A stretch of 64,000 nt of DNA, taken from assembly GCA_017403285.1 (NCBI GenBank), contig JAFQOI010000023.1, positions 1 through 64,000 on the forward strand, written 5' to 3'. Of this stretch, positions 18,929-27,839 are shown piece after piece. The notes beneath the pieces are model-generated. The model worked only from the letters and a program-made list of their open reading frames with translations. It was not told where the DNA came from and ran no database searches. The stretch's first letter is position 1. Each line of letters opens with the position of its first letter. Origin of the DNA: a bacterium (GTDB lineage: Bacteria; Cyanobacteriota; Vampirovibrionia; Gastranaerophilales; Gastranaerophilaceae). A program made the translations under genes and the position numbers.

Positions 18929-19457
18929 AGAATGTCCTTCTTTAAATTTGCCTGAATTTGCTTTAATTGGGCGTTCTAATGTTGGAAAATCTTCTTTTAT
19001 TAATGCAATTGTTAATATTAAGGGGCTTGCAAAGACTAGTAATACGCCTGGAAAAACAAAATTAATTAATCTTTTTAATATTAGTGATTTATTTGTATTT
19101 GCAGACCTTCCAGGGTATGGTTATGCAAAAGTTTCAGGAAAGACCCAAAATCAATGGCAAAAAAATCTTGAAAAATATCTTTTGAATAGAGAAGAAATTG
19201 CAAGTTTAATTCAGCTTATTGATTCTAGACATCCGATACAAGAAAATGATTTGCAAATGGCTCAATGGATAAAATATAATAATTTGCCATCTTTTATTGT
19301 TGCAACAAAGGTTGATGATATACCAAAATCTCAGGTTTTAAATGTTTGCAAAAAATTTGAAAATCAACTTGAACTTGAAGTTTTTCCATTCTCGAAAACC
19401 AATTCTTTTTATAATCAGAAAATTATCGAAAAAATAGCAAATATTATAGGTAAGTAA
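18882..19457 (+). CDS. engB: Ribosome biogenesis GTPase EngB/YsxC
   Basis: A 191-residue TRAFAC GTPase that acts in assembly of the large ribosomal subunit. All G motifs are visible: G1 GRSNVGKSS (about residues 31-39), G2 NTPGKT, G3 DLPGYGYAKVSG and G4 ATKVDD, with a G5-like FPFSKTNSF. Length fits the family (about 190-210). The start at 18882 has a weak AAGAAG site and overlaps the preceding small gene. Its stop faces the end of the RNase E operon with almost no spacer. Confidence 0.95.
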   Translation: MKIKTAKFITSAPSLKECPSLNLPEFALIGRSNVGKSSFINAIVNIKGLAKTSNTPGKTKLINLFNISDLFVFADLPGYGYAKVSGKTQNQWQKNLEKYLLNREEIASLIQLIDSRHPIQENDLQMAQWIKYNNLPSFIVATKVDDIPKSQVLNVCKKFENQLELEVFPFSKTNSFYNQKIIEKIANIIGK

Positions 19458-19458
19458 A

Positions 19459-19824
19459 TTACTTTGTCCGTTCAATAAAAGCTTTTATGCAGTCTATAAG
19501 ATTGTCTGGGGTTTCTAGTTTATTTGTACTGCTTACATATGCTTGATCCTTTTTTAATTTTTTTGTTTGTTGTTTTGCATATTCAAGCATTGGATTTGTT
19601 CTTTTTGTTATTTTTCCTAAAATTATGCAAAGAATAATAAGCAAAATAACCAATGTGCTAATTGTTGAGTATAACGTTATAGGATTTGCTTGAAAATAAG
19701 TCATGAATTGTTCTGTTGGTTTGACTTCAATTGAACTAGTTGTTGTAACATCAACATCAGAACTAGATGCTGGAATTTCCAAGCCAAATATATCCTCACT
19801 TTTTTGAATGTTTTTTTTACTCAT
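19459..19824 (-). CDS. Single-pass membrane protein, unknown
   Basis: 121 residues. An acidic, Ser/Thr-rich N-terminal half is followed by one strong transmembrane helix (LYSTISTLVILLIILCIILG, about residues 51-70), a basic stretch (KITKRTNP, KQQTKKLKKD) and a short helical C-terminus. The positive-inside rule suggests that the C-terminal part is cytoplasmic. It is the last gene of the RNase E operon, 14 bases after it, so a membrane-linked role near RNA turnover is conceivable. That is inference only. Confidence 0.62.
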   Translation of the reverse strand: MSKKNIQKSEDIFGLEIPASSSDVDVTTTSSIEVKPTEQFMTYFQANPITLYSTISTLVILLIILCIILGKITKRTNPMLEYAKQQTKKLKKDQAYVSSTNKLETPDNLIDCIKAFIERTK

Positions 19825-19837
19825 CTATTTTTCCGTT

Positions 19838-21601
19838 TTATTCTTTTGTTTCTTTTTTTGAAGTGCGAGGTTTTCTACCAGGTTTCTTTTTTGCCTTTTC
19901 CTTTGGTTCTTCAGCAACTTCTGTTATTACTTCTTTTTGTTCCTTTATTGGTTCTTCAATTTTCTTTTTAGAAGATTTTTTGCTCGTTTTCTTAGCTTTC
20001 TTTTCTTCTTTATTTTCTTTTACTGGTTCAATAGAAACAATTTCTTTTGGTTCTGCTACTTTTTCAATAACCTCAGGTTTTTGTTCTTCTTCTTTAGGTT
20101 GTTCAACTAGTGTTTGAACTTGTTTATTTTGTTCTTGAATCATTTCTTCTTGATTATTTTTATTGTTGAACTTAAAGTTTTTCTTGTTTTGATTGTTGTG
20201 TTTATTGTTATAACCATTTTGGTTGTTCTGATTATTTTGATTATTTTCGTTATTATCGTTGTTCAACGGATTATTGTTTGGATTGTTAAATACCTTGTTT
20301 TGTTTGTAATTTGGCATTTTATTTTTAATTTGTTGAACAGGAACTTTTAATTTTGCGGCTTTTGCTTTTATTTCCCCTTCTGCAACAGGTGCAGAGAATG
20401 TCAAATCTTCTGGCACATAACCCGTTCCTTGACAATGTGGGCATTTTTTTCCAAAAATTTCAGATAAACTCTGACCTTGTCTATGTCTTGTTAATTCAAC
20501 AAGTCCAAGATCAGAAAGTTGCCCTACTTGAGGTTTTGCTTTGTCTTTTTCTAACGCAAGTTCTAATTCCTCCATAATTGCAAGTTTATCGTGTCTAGAA
20601 TTCATATCGATAAAGTCTATAATTACCATACCGCCTATGTTTCTAAGTCTCAATTGTCTTGCAATTTCATGAACTGCTTCAAGGTTTGTTTTAACAATAG
20701 TTTCATCTTGAGTATCAGAACTTACAAATTTTCCACTATTTACGTCAATAACAGTAAGTGCTTCTGTTGTTTGGATGAATAAGTAACCACCGCTTGGTAA
20801 GTTTACTTTTGTTTGAAGAGCAGCTTTTATTTCTTTTACTATACCAGAAGCCGCTAGAAGTGTTTCTGAACCTTTATAAACATTAACTGCTATGTTCTTA
20901 TTCATATTCCAGTTTTGAAGTATTTGTTGGGTTCTGTGAACGCCATAAGATGTATCTAGAATGATTTCGTTAACATCTTCACTACAAGCTTCTCTCATTA
21001 CCATATAAAGTAAATCTTGATCTCTATATAAAAGACTTGGTGCAGGACGAGTTTCTGCTGCAGTGACTATAGTGTTCCATTTTTCAAGAAGAATTTCCAT
21101 ATCTTCTTGAATATCTGCATCAGACTGTCCTTCGGCTTCAGTTCTAACAATAACACCTATTCCAACCGGTTTTAATAAACTAATTATTGATTTTAGTCTT
21201 GCTCTTTCTTTTTGAGAAACAATTTTTCTTGAAACATTTATACCTGTTTCTTGTGGCATTAGTACTAAAAATCTTCCTGGAAGACTGATAAGAGTTGAAA
21301 CTCTTGGTCCTTTATGCCCTACAGGTTCTTTTACAACCTGTACAATAAGTTTTTGTTTTGGAGATAATTTCTCTTTTAATGTTCCTTTTCCTATTGCATC
21401 ATTAGCGTGCAAAAAGCCCATTTTTTCATAGCCAACATTTACAAATGCCGCATCAATACTAGGAAGAATATTATCTACTGTTGCAAGATATACATCATTT
21501 AGAAGCACATCTCCTTTATGAATATAAAATTCACTAACTTTTCCATCTTCAATTACGGCTGCTATATTGTCTCTTTCTGCTACAACTATTGCTTTTGACA
21601 T
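19838..21601 (-). CDS. Ribonuclease E/G family endoribonuclease
   Basis: A 587-residue endoribonuclease acting in mRNA decay and rRNA/tRNA maturation. An S1-like domain spans about 35-125. The RNase H/DNase I-like catalytic core follows, with Mg-binding VIDVNSGKF and IDFIDM motifs (two Asp). A Zn-link CPHCQGTGY holds the dimer. From about residue 415 a disordered tail follows: a Gln/Lys segment, then a very Asn-rich stretch, then a Glu/Lys region ending in a basic PGRKPRTSKK tail. The core matches short cyanobacterial RNase E and RNase G, and the tail makes it more RNase E-like. The arginine nonapeptide that recruits PNPase in cyanobacteria was not seen. It is downstream of the radical SAM gene by 31 bases, a common arrangement. 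Confidence 0.92.
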   Translation of the reverse strand: MSKAIVVAERDNIAAVIEDGKVSEFYIHKGDVLLNDVYLATVDNILPSIDAAFVNVGYEKMGFLHANDAIGKGTLKEKLSPKQKLIVQVVKEPVGHKGPRVSTLISLPGRFLVLMPQETGINVSRKIVSQKERARLKSIISLLKPVGIGVIVRTEAEGQSDADIQEDMEILLEKWNTIVTAAETRPAPSLLYRDQDLLYMVMREACSEDVNEIILDTSYGVHRTQQILQNWNMNKNIAVNVYKGSETLLAASGIVKEIKAALQTKVNLPSGGYLFIQTTEALTVIDVNSGKFVSSDTQDETIVKTNLEAVHEIARQLRLRNIGGMVIIDFIDMNSRHDKLAIMEELELALEKDKAKPQVGQLSDLGLVELTRHRQGQSLSEIFGKKCPHCQGTGYVPEDLTFSAPVAEGEIKAKAAKLKVPVQQIKNKMPNYKQNKVFNNPNNNPLNNDNNENNQNNQNNQNGYNNKHNNQNKKNFKFNNKNNQEEMIQEQNKQVQTLVEQPKEEEQKPEVIEKVAEPKEIVSIEPVKENKEEKKAKKTSKKSSKKKIEEPIKEQKEVITEVAEEPKEKAKKKPGRKPRTSKKETKE

Positions 21602-21632
21602 AATTTTTTCCTTTTCTGATTTTTATAAATCC

Positions 21633-24128
21633 TTATAACTTATTCATATTAACGTCATAAAATTCATGTCTTATAATTCTAAAATCAATATCAGGCGCAT
21701 ACAGTTTAATTACGTCTTCAGGTTTCACTGACGGAATTTCTAATGACTGACCAGTTTTTAATACCATGTACAATGTCATATCATTAACTGTTACCGATTT
21801 TATTGACGGTTTAATATTTATAAGTTTTCTTACACCTTTTTTATTTATCTTCTCTATGAATATTTCATCACTTGAAGATATCTTGTCTTTAATATACAAC
21901 AATTTTTCATTTTTTAAAATACCCTCTTTAAATGAGGAAAAAGAATATAATGCCCATTGTGCTGTTATATCAATTGCTGGAGCGCTTTTCTCTATTCTGC
22001 TTATGTCAATGATTTTTATATTTGTTGGTAATACATTATTAAGAATATTTTTTAGTTCTTCTGTTTCAATGTTATTGTATATTTCAATATCTATTAATTC
22101 TGCTGTCCCTTCTACAAATATAGGGAGGGCGATTCCTAAAGAAATTTTTGGTGTCGGATTAAACCCTTGTGAAAAGCATAATTCTAATCCAGAACGATAA
22201 AGCATTTTTATCATTGTATTTTGCCAATCCAAATGAGAAATATATCTCAATTCATTTTCTTTTGTTATTTTTAATCTATATTTAAATGTTTGTTGTTGAA
22301 TGGTTTCGGTTTTTTCACTTTTTGTGTTTTTAAAATTGTAAGGTTTATCAATAACCTTATGTGTTTTAAGGTTTTTGCAAACGCCACATTTTGCGCAATT
22401 AAATTCACAAGGGACAATGTTTAATGATTTAAGTGTGTTGTTATATTGCTCAATAAACCATTCTTTATCAATGCCGATATCAATAATTTCCCAAGGTAGA
22501 GTTTCTTCAATAGAATAAGTTTTTTCTGCTTCTTTATCAATATCAATACCATATTTTTGTGCAGTTTCAAGCCATAACTGACGATCTACATTTTCATCCC
22601 AAGTCGAAAGGTAAACACCTTGATTATGAAGATCTAAAATAAAATCGTTATATCTTTTGTCTCCACGAGTCATAGCACATTCTAGTTTCGATATAAAACT
22701 GTTATGATAATTGATTTTTACACCTTTTATGGTTTTAATTTCATCTAATAGAAAAGTGATTTTTTCTTTTACTAATTCAAAAGAATTTTGTCCAAACCAT
22801 TGAAATGGGGTAAATGGTTTGGGAACAAATATAGATACAGTACAGGTTAGATTTAATCCATCTTTTAATCCTAGTTCGTTTTTTATTCCTTTTGCTCTAT
22901 ATCTTATTTTCCTGAATAAATCCGTCATTTCTTTCAAGTCTTCAAAAGTTTCAGTTGGAAGACCAATCATAAAATACAATTTTACATTTGAAAATCCATT
23001 TTTGTAACAGTTTAAAATGGTTTCTAGAATTTGTTCTTCTGTAAGGTTTTTGTTGATGGCGTTTCTTAATCTTTGACTTCCCGCTTCTGGTGCTAATGTT
23101 ACTGTTGTTGATCTTACCCCTCTAACCATTTGAGCCAATTTTTCACTATAGCGATCAATTCTTTGACTAGGAAGAGAAACAGAAACTTTTTTCTTGTTCA
23201 TTTCACAAGAAAGATTTTCTATAACACTTTCAATGTTGGTATAGTCGTTTGATGATAATGATAATAAGGAATATTCGTCATATCCTGTTTGTGCGATAGA
23301 TGCTTTTACGTTTTTTATAATATTTTCGGCGTTTCGTTCGCGAATTGGTAAATTTACGTGTCCTGCTTGGCAAAATCTACACATTCTTCCACATCCACGT
23401 CTTATCTCTACGACCGTTCTGTCGTGAACGCTTGATGAATATGGAATTGGACTTTGCGCTATTAACTCATCATCTTTGAAATTATATACACGTTTTTTTG
23501 TTTTATTTTGCTTTTCTGGAGAGTATACTCCCTCTATTTCTGCAAGTTTTAGTATTATTTCATTTCTTGATAAACCTTGTTTTTTTAGTCCATCGTATTT
23601 TTCAAGAATGTCTATGATTAATTCTTCACCATCTCCAATTAAAAATAAGTCAATAAAGTTTTCTGTTGGTCTAGGATTAAAACAACAAGGACCACCTGCC
23701 ATAATTATAGGATGGTTTTCTTTTCTATCTTTTCTCAAAATAGGAATATCGGCGAGTTTTAACATTCCTAGCATTGTTGGATATGCAAGTTCATATTGTA
23801 ATGAAAACCCAACAATATCAAAGTCTATTACATCTTTCTTGCTTTCAAGTGTGGATAATTTTTCTTTTTTTATTTCAAGTGTTTCTTTATAATCAATTTC
23901 AGGTGCGTAAACTCTATCTGCCATAAATCTTTCGTCAGAGTTTACTATTCCATATAATAATTTTTGCCCCAGATTGCTTATTGCAATTTCGTACTTGTCT
24001 GGGAATGCAAATGCCATACGTACACTTGCCTTATCAAAATCTTTATTGTATGCCAAATATTCGTTACCCACATATTGATATGGTTTTTTGACTTTTAACA
24101 AATCGCATTGAGTTTCAACAGTGTACAT
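21633..24128 (-). CDS. Radical SAM protein fused to DUF2344 (TIGR03960/TIGR03936 type)
   Basis: An 831-residue two-part protein. The N-terminal half has a B12-binding-like Rossmann region (IVGFSLQYELAYPTMLGMLK and AGGPCCFNPRPTENFID). The radical SAM core follows with RRGCGRMCRFCQAG, the CxxxCxxC motif that binds the 4Fe-4S cluster. The C-terminal about 200 residues (YRLKITKENELRYISHLDW and GFNPTPKISLGIALP) form the DUF2344 domain. A Cys cluster (CEFNCAKCGVCKN) precedes it. The family sits next to RNase E/G in many bacteria, and a role in RNA or ribosome modification is assumed but not proven. It starts immediately after the preceding small gene's stop codon, so they are co-translated. Confidence 0.9.
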   Translation of the reverse strand: MYTVETQCDLLKVKKPYQYVGNEYLAYNKDFDKASVRMAFAFPDKYEIAISNLGQKLLYGIVNSDERFMADRVYAPEIDYKETLEIKKEKLSTLESKKDVIDFDIVGFSLQYELAYPTMLGMLKLADIPILRKDRKENHPIIMAGGPCCFNPRPTENFIDLFLIGDGEELIIDILEKYDGLKKQGLSRNEIILKLAEIEGVYSPEKQNKTKKRVYNFKDDELIAQSPIPYSSSVHDRTVVEIRRGCGRMCRFCQAGHVNLPIRERNAENIIKNVKASIAQTGYDEYSLLSLSSNDYTNIESVIENLSCEMNKKKVSVSLPSQRIDRYSEKLAQMVRGVRSTTVTLAPEAGSQRLRNAINKNLTEEQILETILNCYKNGFSNVKLYFMIGLPTETFEDLKEMTDLFRKIRYRAKGIKNELGLKDGLNLTCTVSIFVPKPFTPFQWFGQNSFELVKEKITFLLDEIKTIKGVKINYHNSFISKLECAMTRGDKRYNDFILDLHNQGVYLSTWDENVDRQLWLETAQKYGIDIDKEAEKTYSIEETLPWEIIDIGIDKEWFIEQYNNTLKSLNIVPCEFNCAKCGVCKNLKTHKVIDKPYNFKNTKSEKTETIQQQTFKYRLKITKENELRYISHLDWQNTMIKMLYRSGLELCFSQGFNPTPKISLGIALPIFVEGTAELIDIEIYNNIETEELKNILNNVLPTNIKIIDISRIEKSAPAIDITAQWALYSFSSFKEGILKNEKLLYIKDKISSSDEIFIEKINKKGVRKLINIKPSIKSVTVNDMTLYMVLKTGQSLEIPSVKPEDVIKLYAPDIDFRIIRHEFYDVNMNKL

Positions 24129-24464
24129 TTATGCTAAATCTTCCGGTATATATCTTTCTATATCTATGATTTCGCCGTATAATTCACTTCTTCTGAAAAC
24201 ATTAAAGAAATCTAACAACGACGAAAAGGGAACTTTATATTTATATAGCGCAACACCTATTCCATTCTTTTTCATTACGGTTATTATGTAATAGCATCCT
24301 TGAGCATATTCTCTCAATGATTCTTCTTTGAAATAGTTTCCATTATCATCTTTCACGAATTTTACATATTGAAAACCCTTAAAAAACCTCTGTCTTACAC
24401 TTTCTTCGGTTGCAGAAGATTTTTGAAATAAATTAATAACTTTATCGCTTTTATCATCCACCAT
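24129..24464 (-). CDS. Hypothetical protein, first gene of the RNase E operon
   Basis: 111 residues, mixed alpha/beta, soluble. Contains GFQYVKFVKDDNGNYFKEE and a GCYYIITVMKKNGIGVALYK strand region. No family was recognised. The stop codon abuts the start of the radical SAM gene, so the two are co-translated. The fold may resemble a small adaptor domain, but nothing definite can be said. Confidence 0.6.
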   Translation of the reverse strand: MVDDKSDKVINLFQKSSATEESVRQRFFKGFQYVKFVKDDNGNYFKEESLREYAQGCYYIITVMKKNGIGVALYKYKVPFSSLLDFFNVFRRSELYGEIIDIERYIPEDLA

Positions 24465-24542
24465 AGATTATATTGAACAAAATTTAACTAAAACAGGCAA
24501 GTTATTAACAAAATTTCATGCTTCTAAAAGCAAAAATAAACA

Positions 24543-24568
24543 AGTACTTTTAAAAAACAAAAAGTACT
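24543..24568 (-). terminator. Probable weak terminator of the 41-codon gene
   Basis: An inverted repeat, AGTACTTTT and AAAAGTACT, with a T-rich loop on the minus strand, followed by a T-rich but interrupted tract. It lies about 31 bases downstream of the small gene's stop. Confidence 0.55.
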
Positions 24569-24598
24569 CGTAAGATTTGTGATTTATAATATTACAGA

Positions 24599-24724
24599 TT
24601 AAAATCTGTCGGTATAATCACGACGAATAGGACACAAAGCCCATTCTTTTTTACTGAAAGAGAACAAGTTTGCAAAAAGGTTTGTAATCTCGCTTACAAC
24701 ATAAGAAATTGTGAATTTTTTCAT
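24599..24724 (-). CDS. 41-residue small protein
   Basis: A small gene in an otherwise empty 352-base interval. The ATG at 24724 is preceded by a very strong GGGAGGTAGG ribosome-binding site. The predicted peptide starts MKKFTISYVVSEITNLFANL, has an amphipathic helix, and ends with SKKEWALCPIRRDYTDRF, which contains one Cys and a basic patch. A likely terminator follows. No family was recognised, but the strong ribosome-binding site and terminator support a real short transcript. It might be a regulatory or membrane-associated small protein. The remainder of the interval (24465-24598 and 24725-24816) shows nothing else. Confidence 0.6.
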   Translation of the reverse strand: MKKFTISYVVSEITNLFANLFSFSKKEWALCPIRRDYTDRF

Positions 24725-24816
24725 TTTTTCCTACCTCCCTTTTGCATCCATTAGCTTTTGTATTTTAGCTCTTATTTATACATTTTACTAGTGTTTTCTT
24801 TACATTTGTTAAGATA

Positions 24817-25260
24817 TTACTTTAAAATCTTAAAAATGGCTTTTTTAACGTATTTGGGTTCATTTATTGAAAGTGCTGGCATATGAGCATCTTCTGGATA
24901 AAATATTAAAAAAGTTTTATTATCTGCTTTTAATTTATCAACATTTCCATCAAGGAAAACCACATCTCTTTCATTATCATAATCTTCTGAAATGGTTGTA
25001 TTGTCTATGTTTGTATAGCCCATATATTCTTCGCCAGAGGCAACCACTTGAATATCGATATATTTTTTATGCGCTTCTAATTTTTGAATTGGTTTTGTTT
25101 CGTATTCTTGTAAATTAAAAAATACTTCATTGCTTCTTAGTTCATGTCTGCCACATTTCATTTCGTTGATGTTGTGTGTTTTTAAAAAATCAAAAACGAG
25201 TTTAAAATCTTTATGTAAATTTGTATATTTTTCACTATTTGTTAATGCGTCAATAATCAT
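24817..25260 (-). CDS. YhcH/YjgK/YiaL family protein (DUF386, cupin-like)
   Basis: 147 residues, matching the YhcH/NanQ family length (about 150). Family members are cupin-fold proteins linked to sugar metabolism; NanQ speeds sialic acid anomerisation. Recognisable parts are EYETKPIQKLEAHKKYIDIQ (the LEAHKKYIDIQ motif with metal-site His and Asp), GEEYMGY, and FLIFYPEDAHMPAL with a conserved His. The start at 25260 is chosen because GGGAG lies just upstream; the frame extends further but without a site. No sialic acid genes are adjacent, so the substrate is open. Confidence 0.85.
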   Translation of the reverse strand: MIIDALTNSEKYTNLHKDFKLVFDFLKTHNINEMKCGRHELRSNEVFFNLQEYETKPIQKLEAHKKYIDIQVVASGEEYMGYTNIDNTTISEDYDNERDVVFLDGNVDKLKADNKTFLIFYPEDAHMPALSINEPKYVKKAIFKILK

Positions 25261-25399
25261 ATGAATTCTCCCTTTTAGAGCAATTGTAACAAAAAAATTA
25301 ACAATTGTTAAATTGAAAGGCAATTTTCTGAGCAAAAAAAACTTTATATAAATACAGGGGACAAATTTTGGTTTAGACTTTTATATTTTGGGGGAAATA

Positions 25400-25603
25400 A
25401 TGAACGAAGAGCAACTTTGTGGAGTCTTTGGCACACACTCTGAGCCTATAAATAATGTATATAAATTATCTTCACGAAAACAAGTTGATGAAATACAAAG
25501 AATTATAAGAATTTTTAATATTAATCAGCAACAAGACAATAAACACCGAATGCTGGCATTGAAAAATCTGGCAACGATGAAAGTCATGTTTAGCAATAAT
25601 TGA
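25400..25603 (+). CDS. Small hypothetical protein
   Basis: 67 residues (MNEEQLCGVFGTHSEPINN start), with a helical, charged second half (SSRKQVDEIQRIIRIFN). The start is placed at the ATG at 25400, six bases after a GGGGG run; a TTG at 25388 is in frame but overlaps that run. No family was recognised. It is convergent with the GNAT gene and stands alone, so nothing about function follows from context. Confidence 0.5.
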   Translation: MNEEQLCGVFGTHSEPINNVYKLSSRKQVDEIQRIIRIFNINQQQDNKHRMLALKNLATMKVMFSNN

Positions 25604-25611
25604 CGTATGTA

Positions 25612-26607
25612 TTATTGTAACAAGGCACTATGGTATGCCTGTGGATAAGAATAACTCTCTGTAAAACCGTTAGTTGTATACATATTTACGGCTGCAATAT
25701 TATCTGAATCGCAACTTGCATTGAGTTCTTTTAAACCCCAGCCACCAGAAATGGATGAAGTTAAAAGGCTGTCGACAAGGTGCTTTAGAAGAATTTTTCC
25801 AAAACCTTTGTGGCGATGTTTCTTCAATATCGCAACAATGGGGACATTTGCTATTTCTTCATTTGTTAAGTTTGCAAAGCAAACTCCAATGGGGCGCTTT
25901 TTGTATAAAAGTACTTTCGTTATTCCTGGTAAAAATTGACCATAAACGTTGTTTGTTATTTTCTCAAGAATGTCTTTAGCCCCATTCAATGATTTAAATC
26001 TACTGTCAAATAATGCATCAGAAGAGTCTTTAAATGCCTGATGAATTACTTCTGCTACATCTTTTGAATAGATTGTTTGCCAGTTTGTAATACTGTACTC
26101 TTTTTCCAATTCTGGAACATACATTTCTTTTGTTTTATTTATTGCGCTAATATCGGATAGATTGAAAACCATAACTGATGTGTTTACTGTTTTAAATCCA
26201 AATCTTGCAATATCTGCAACAAAAGAGGACTGTTTTCCAAGCATTGGATATGTTACAACTTTACTTCTCATCAAAAGTTTATTTTGCTCTATGAATTTTT
26301 CAAGCAATAACTTTCTTTTTGCGTTTAAGTTTTCTGTTCCAATGCAGTGAATAATGTTTAATTCAAGAGATTCAGAAATAACTGTTGTATAGGCCAAAAA
26401 TCCTGTTGGGATATTGTCCTCAAACAAAATAAGACAGTTTAAAAGTCCCTTTTCAACACTTTTGATGAATTTGTCATATTCTAATGGCGATAATTCAAAA
26501 TTATAATCAGTTGCCGCATTGTTTTTGAAATCATTGTAGACTCCTGAAAAAATACGATAATATTTACTATTATAGGGTTCAACTTTATATATAGTTATAT
26601 TCGCCAT
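25612..26607 (-). CDS. Tandem GNAT-domain acetyltransferase
   Basis: 331 residues with two GNAT-like halves. The C-terminal half (about 175-331) is canonical: VPIVAILKKHRHKGFGKILL is motif A with the acetyl-CoA loop (R-H-K-G-F-G), and NIAAVNMYTTNGF is motif B. The N-terminal half (about 1-150) keeps the fold pattern (LLNCLILFEDNIPTGFLAY) but has no clear motif A, as in pseudo-tandem GNATs. The acceptor is unknown. It starts 11 bases after ribBA with an AGGAATT site, so it is probably the last gene of the riboflavin operon. Confidence 0.8.
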   Translation of the reverse strand: MANITIYKVEPYNSKYYRIFSGVYNDFKNNAATDYNFELSPLEYDKFIKSVEKGLLNCLILFEDNIPTGFLAYTTVISESLELNIIHCIGTENLNAKRKLLLEKFIEQNKLLMRSKVVTYPMLGKQSSFVADIARFGFKTVNTSVMVFNLSDISAINKTKEMYVPELEKEYSITNWQTIYSKDVAEVIHQAFKDSSDALFDSRFKSLNGAKDILEKITNNVYGQFLPGITKVLLYKKRPIGVCFANLTNEEIANVPIVAILKKHRHKGFGKILLKHLVDSLLTSSISGGWGLKELNASCDSDNIAAVNMYTTNGFTESYSYPQAYHSALLQ

Positions 26608-26618
26608 ATTTTTAATTC

Positions 26619-27839
26619 CTATATGTCAATTAGGTGTTCCATTTTATCAACTTTTGTATGCATATATTTTTCATTGAATTCATTCATTTGGGTTTTTAGT
26701 GCAACTCTTTCTATTACCTCGAGCCCATAGCCTTTTAATGCAACTATTTTTGTCGGATTATTAGTAATAAGTTTAAATTTAGTGTAGCCTAAATCTCTTA
26801 AAATTTGTGCGCCAATTCCGTAGTTTCTTAAATCTGGTGAAAATCCTAATGAAATGTTTGCTTCAACTGTATCTTGTCCTTTTTCTTGTAAAGCATATGC
26901 TTTTATTTTATTGACAAGCCCAATCCCACGACCTTCGTGCCCTCGCATATATATAAGCGCACCTTTCCCATATTCATTAATGAGTCTTAATGCAGATTCC
27001 AATTGGTTTTGGCAGTCGCATCTGCGTGAGTGAAAAATGTCGCCAGTTAGGCATTCAGAATGGACTCTAACTAACGGTATTTTGTCTGAACCATCATCTT
27101 TTACAATTGCTGCCTGATCAACTCCTGAAATTTGGTTTATGTATCCATATACTTTAAAATCGCCAAAATCAGAAGGTAAATTTGCAACAGCTTCACGTTT
27201 CATAAACATTTCTTTTTTGAGTCTATATTCAATAAGTTGTGCCACTGTTACAAATTTAAGATTATGTTCTTTTGCAAATATTGATAAGTCATCTCTTCTT
27301 GCCATTGTGCCGTCTTCATTTACAATTTCACAAATAACAGCACTTGGATTTAATCCTGCCAATCTTGCTAAATCAACGGCTGCTTCTGTATGTCCTACTC
27401 TTTCAAGAACTCCGCCTGCTCTTGCGATTAAAGGGAAAACATGTCCAGGACGAGATAAATCTGCTGGAAGTGCGTCGTTCGCAATCGCAACTTCAATTGT
27501 TTTTGCTCTGTCATATGCACTTACACCTGTTGTTACCCCATATTTTTTTACAGCATCTATGCTTTGGGTGAAAGCAGTTCCTTTTGGGTCAGTATTGTGT
27601 GTTACCATTTCAGACAATTCAAGTTTTTCAGCTTTTTCTCTTGTTATCGCCAAGCAAAGAACACCTCTACATTTTGATATAAGAAAATTAATTGTTTCAG
27701 GTGTTGCAAATTGTGCTGGAACAATTACATCTCCCTCATTTTCTCTATCTTCGTCATCTGCAACGACGATTGGAATACCTCGTCTAAAATCTTCTATTGC
27801 TTCTTCAATTGTATTAAATACTATTTCATTTTCACTCAT
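26619..27839 (-). CDS. ribBA: Bifunctional 3,4-dihydroxy-2-butanone-4-phosphate synthase / GTP cyclohydrolase II
   Basis: A 406-residue fused riboflavin enzyme. Residues about 1-200 (RibB) carry VVADDEDRENEGDVIVPA, which binds Mg and ribulose-5-phosphate, and RPGHVFPLIAR...HTEAAVDLARLAG. Residues about 205-400 (RibA) carry RVHSECLTGDIFHSRRCDC, with the three Zn-binding Cys, and RGHEGRGIGLVNK. The two halves give the two entry reactions of riboflavin synthesis, from ribulose-5-phosphate and from GTP. The start codon directly abuts the ribE stop. ribD and ribH are not in the window. No FMN riboswitch was recognised upstream. Confidence 0.96.
   Translation of the reverse strand: MSENEIVFNTIEEAIEDFRRGIPIVVADDEDRENEGDVIVPAQFATPETINFLISKCRGVLCLAITREKAEKLELSEMVTHNTDPKGTAFTQSIDAVKKYGVTTGVSAYDRAKTIEVAIANDALPADLSRPGHVFPLIARAGGVLERVGHTEAAVDLARLAGLNPSAVICEIVNEDGTMARRDDLSIFAKEHNLKFVTVAQLIEYRLKKEMFMKREAVANLPSDFGDFKVYGYINQISGVDQAAIVKDDGSDKIPLVRVHSECLTGDIFHSRRCDCQNQLESALRLINEYGKGALIYMRGHEGRGIGLVNKIKAYALQEKGQDTVEANISLGFSPDLRNYGIGAQILRDLGYTKFKLITNNPTKIVALKGYGLEVIERVALKTQMNEFNEKYMHTKVDKMEHLIDI

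Noticed and set aside
19767-20117. Plus-strand Phe/Ser-rich frames opposite the RNase E tail
   Set aside because: They mirror the Lys/Glu-rich tail of the enzyme on the other strand and have no start signals.
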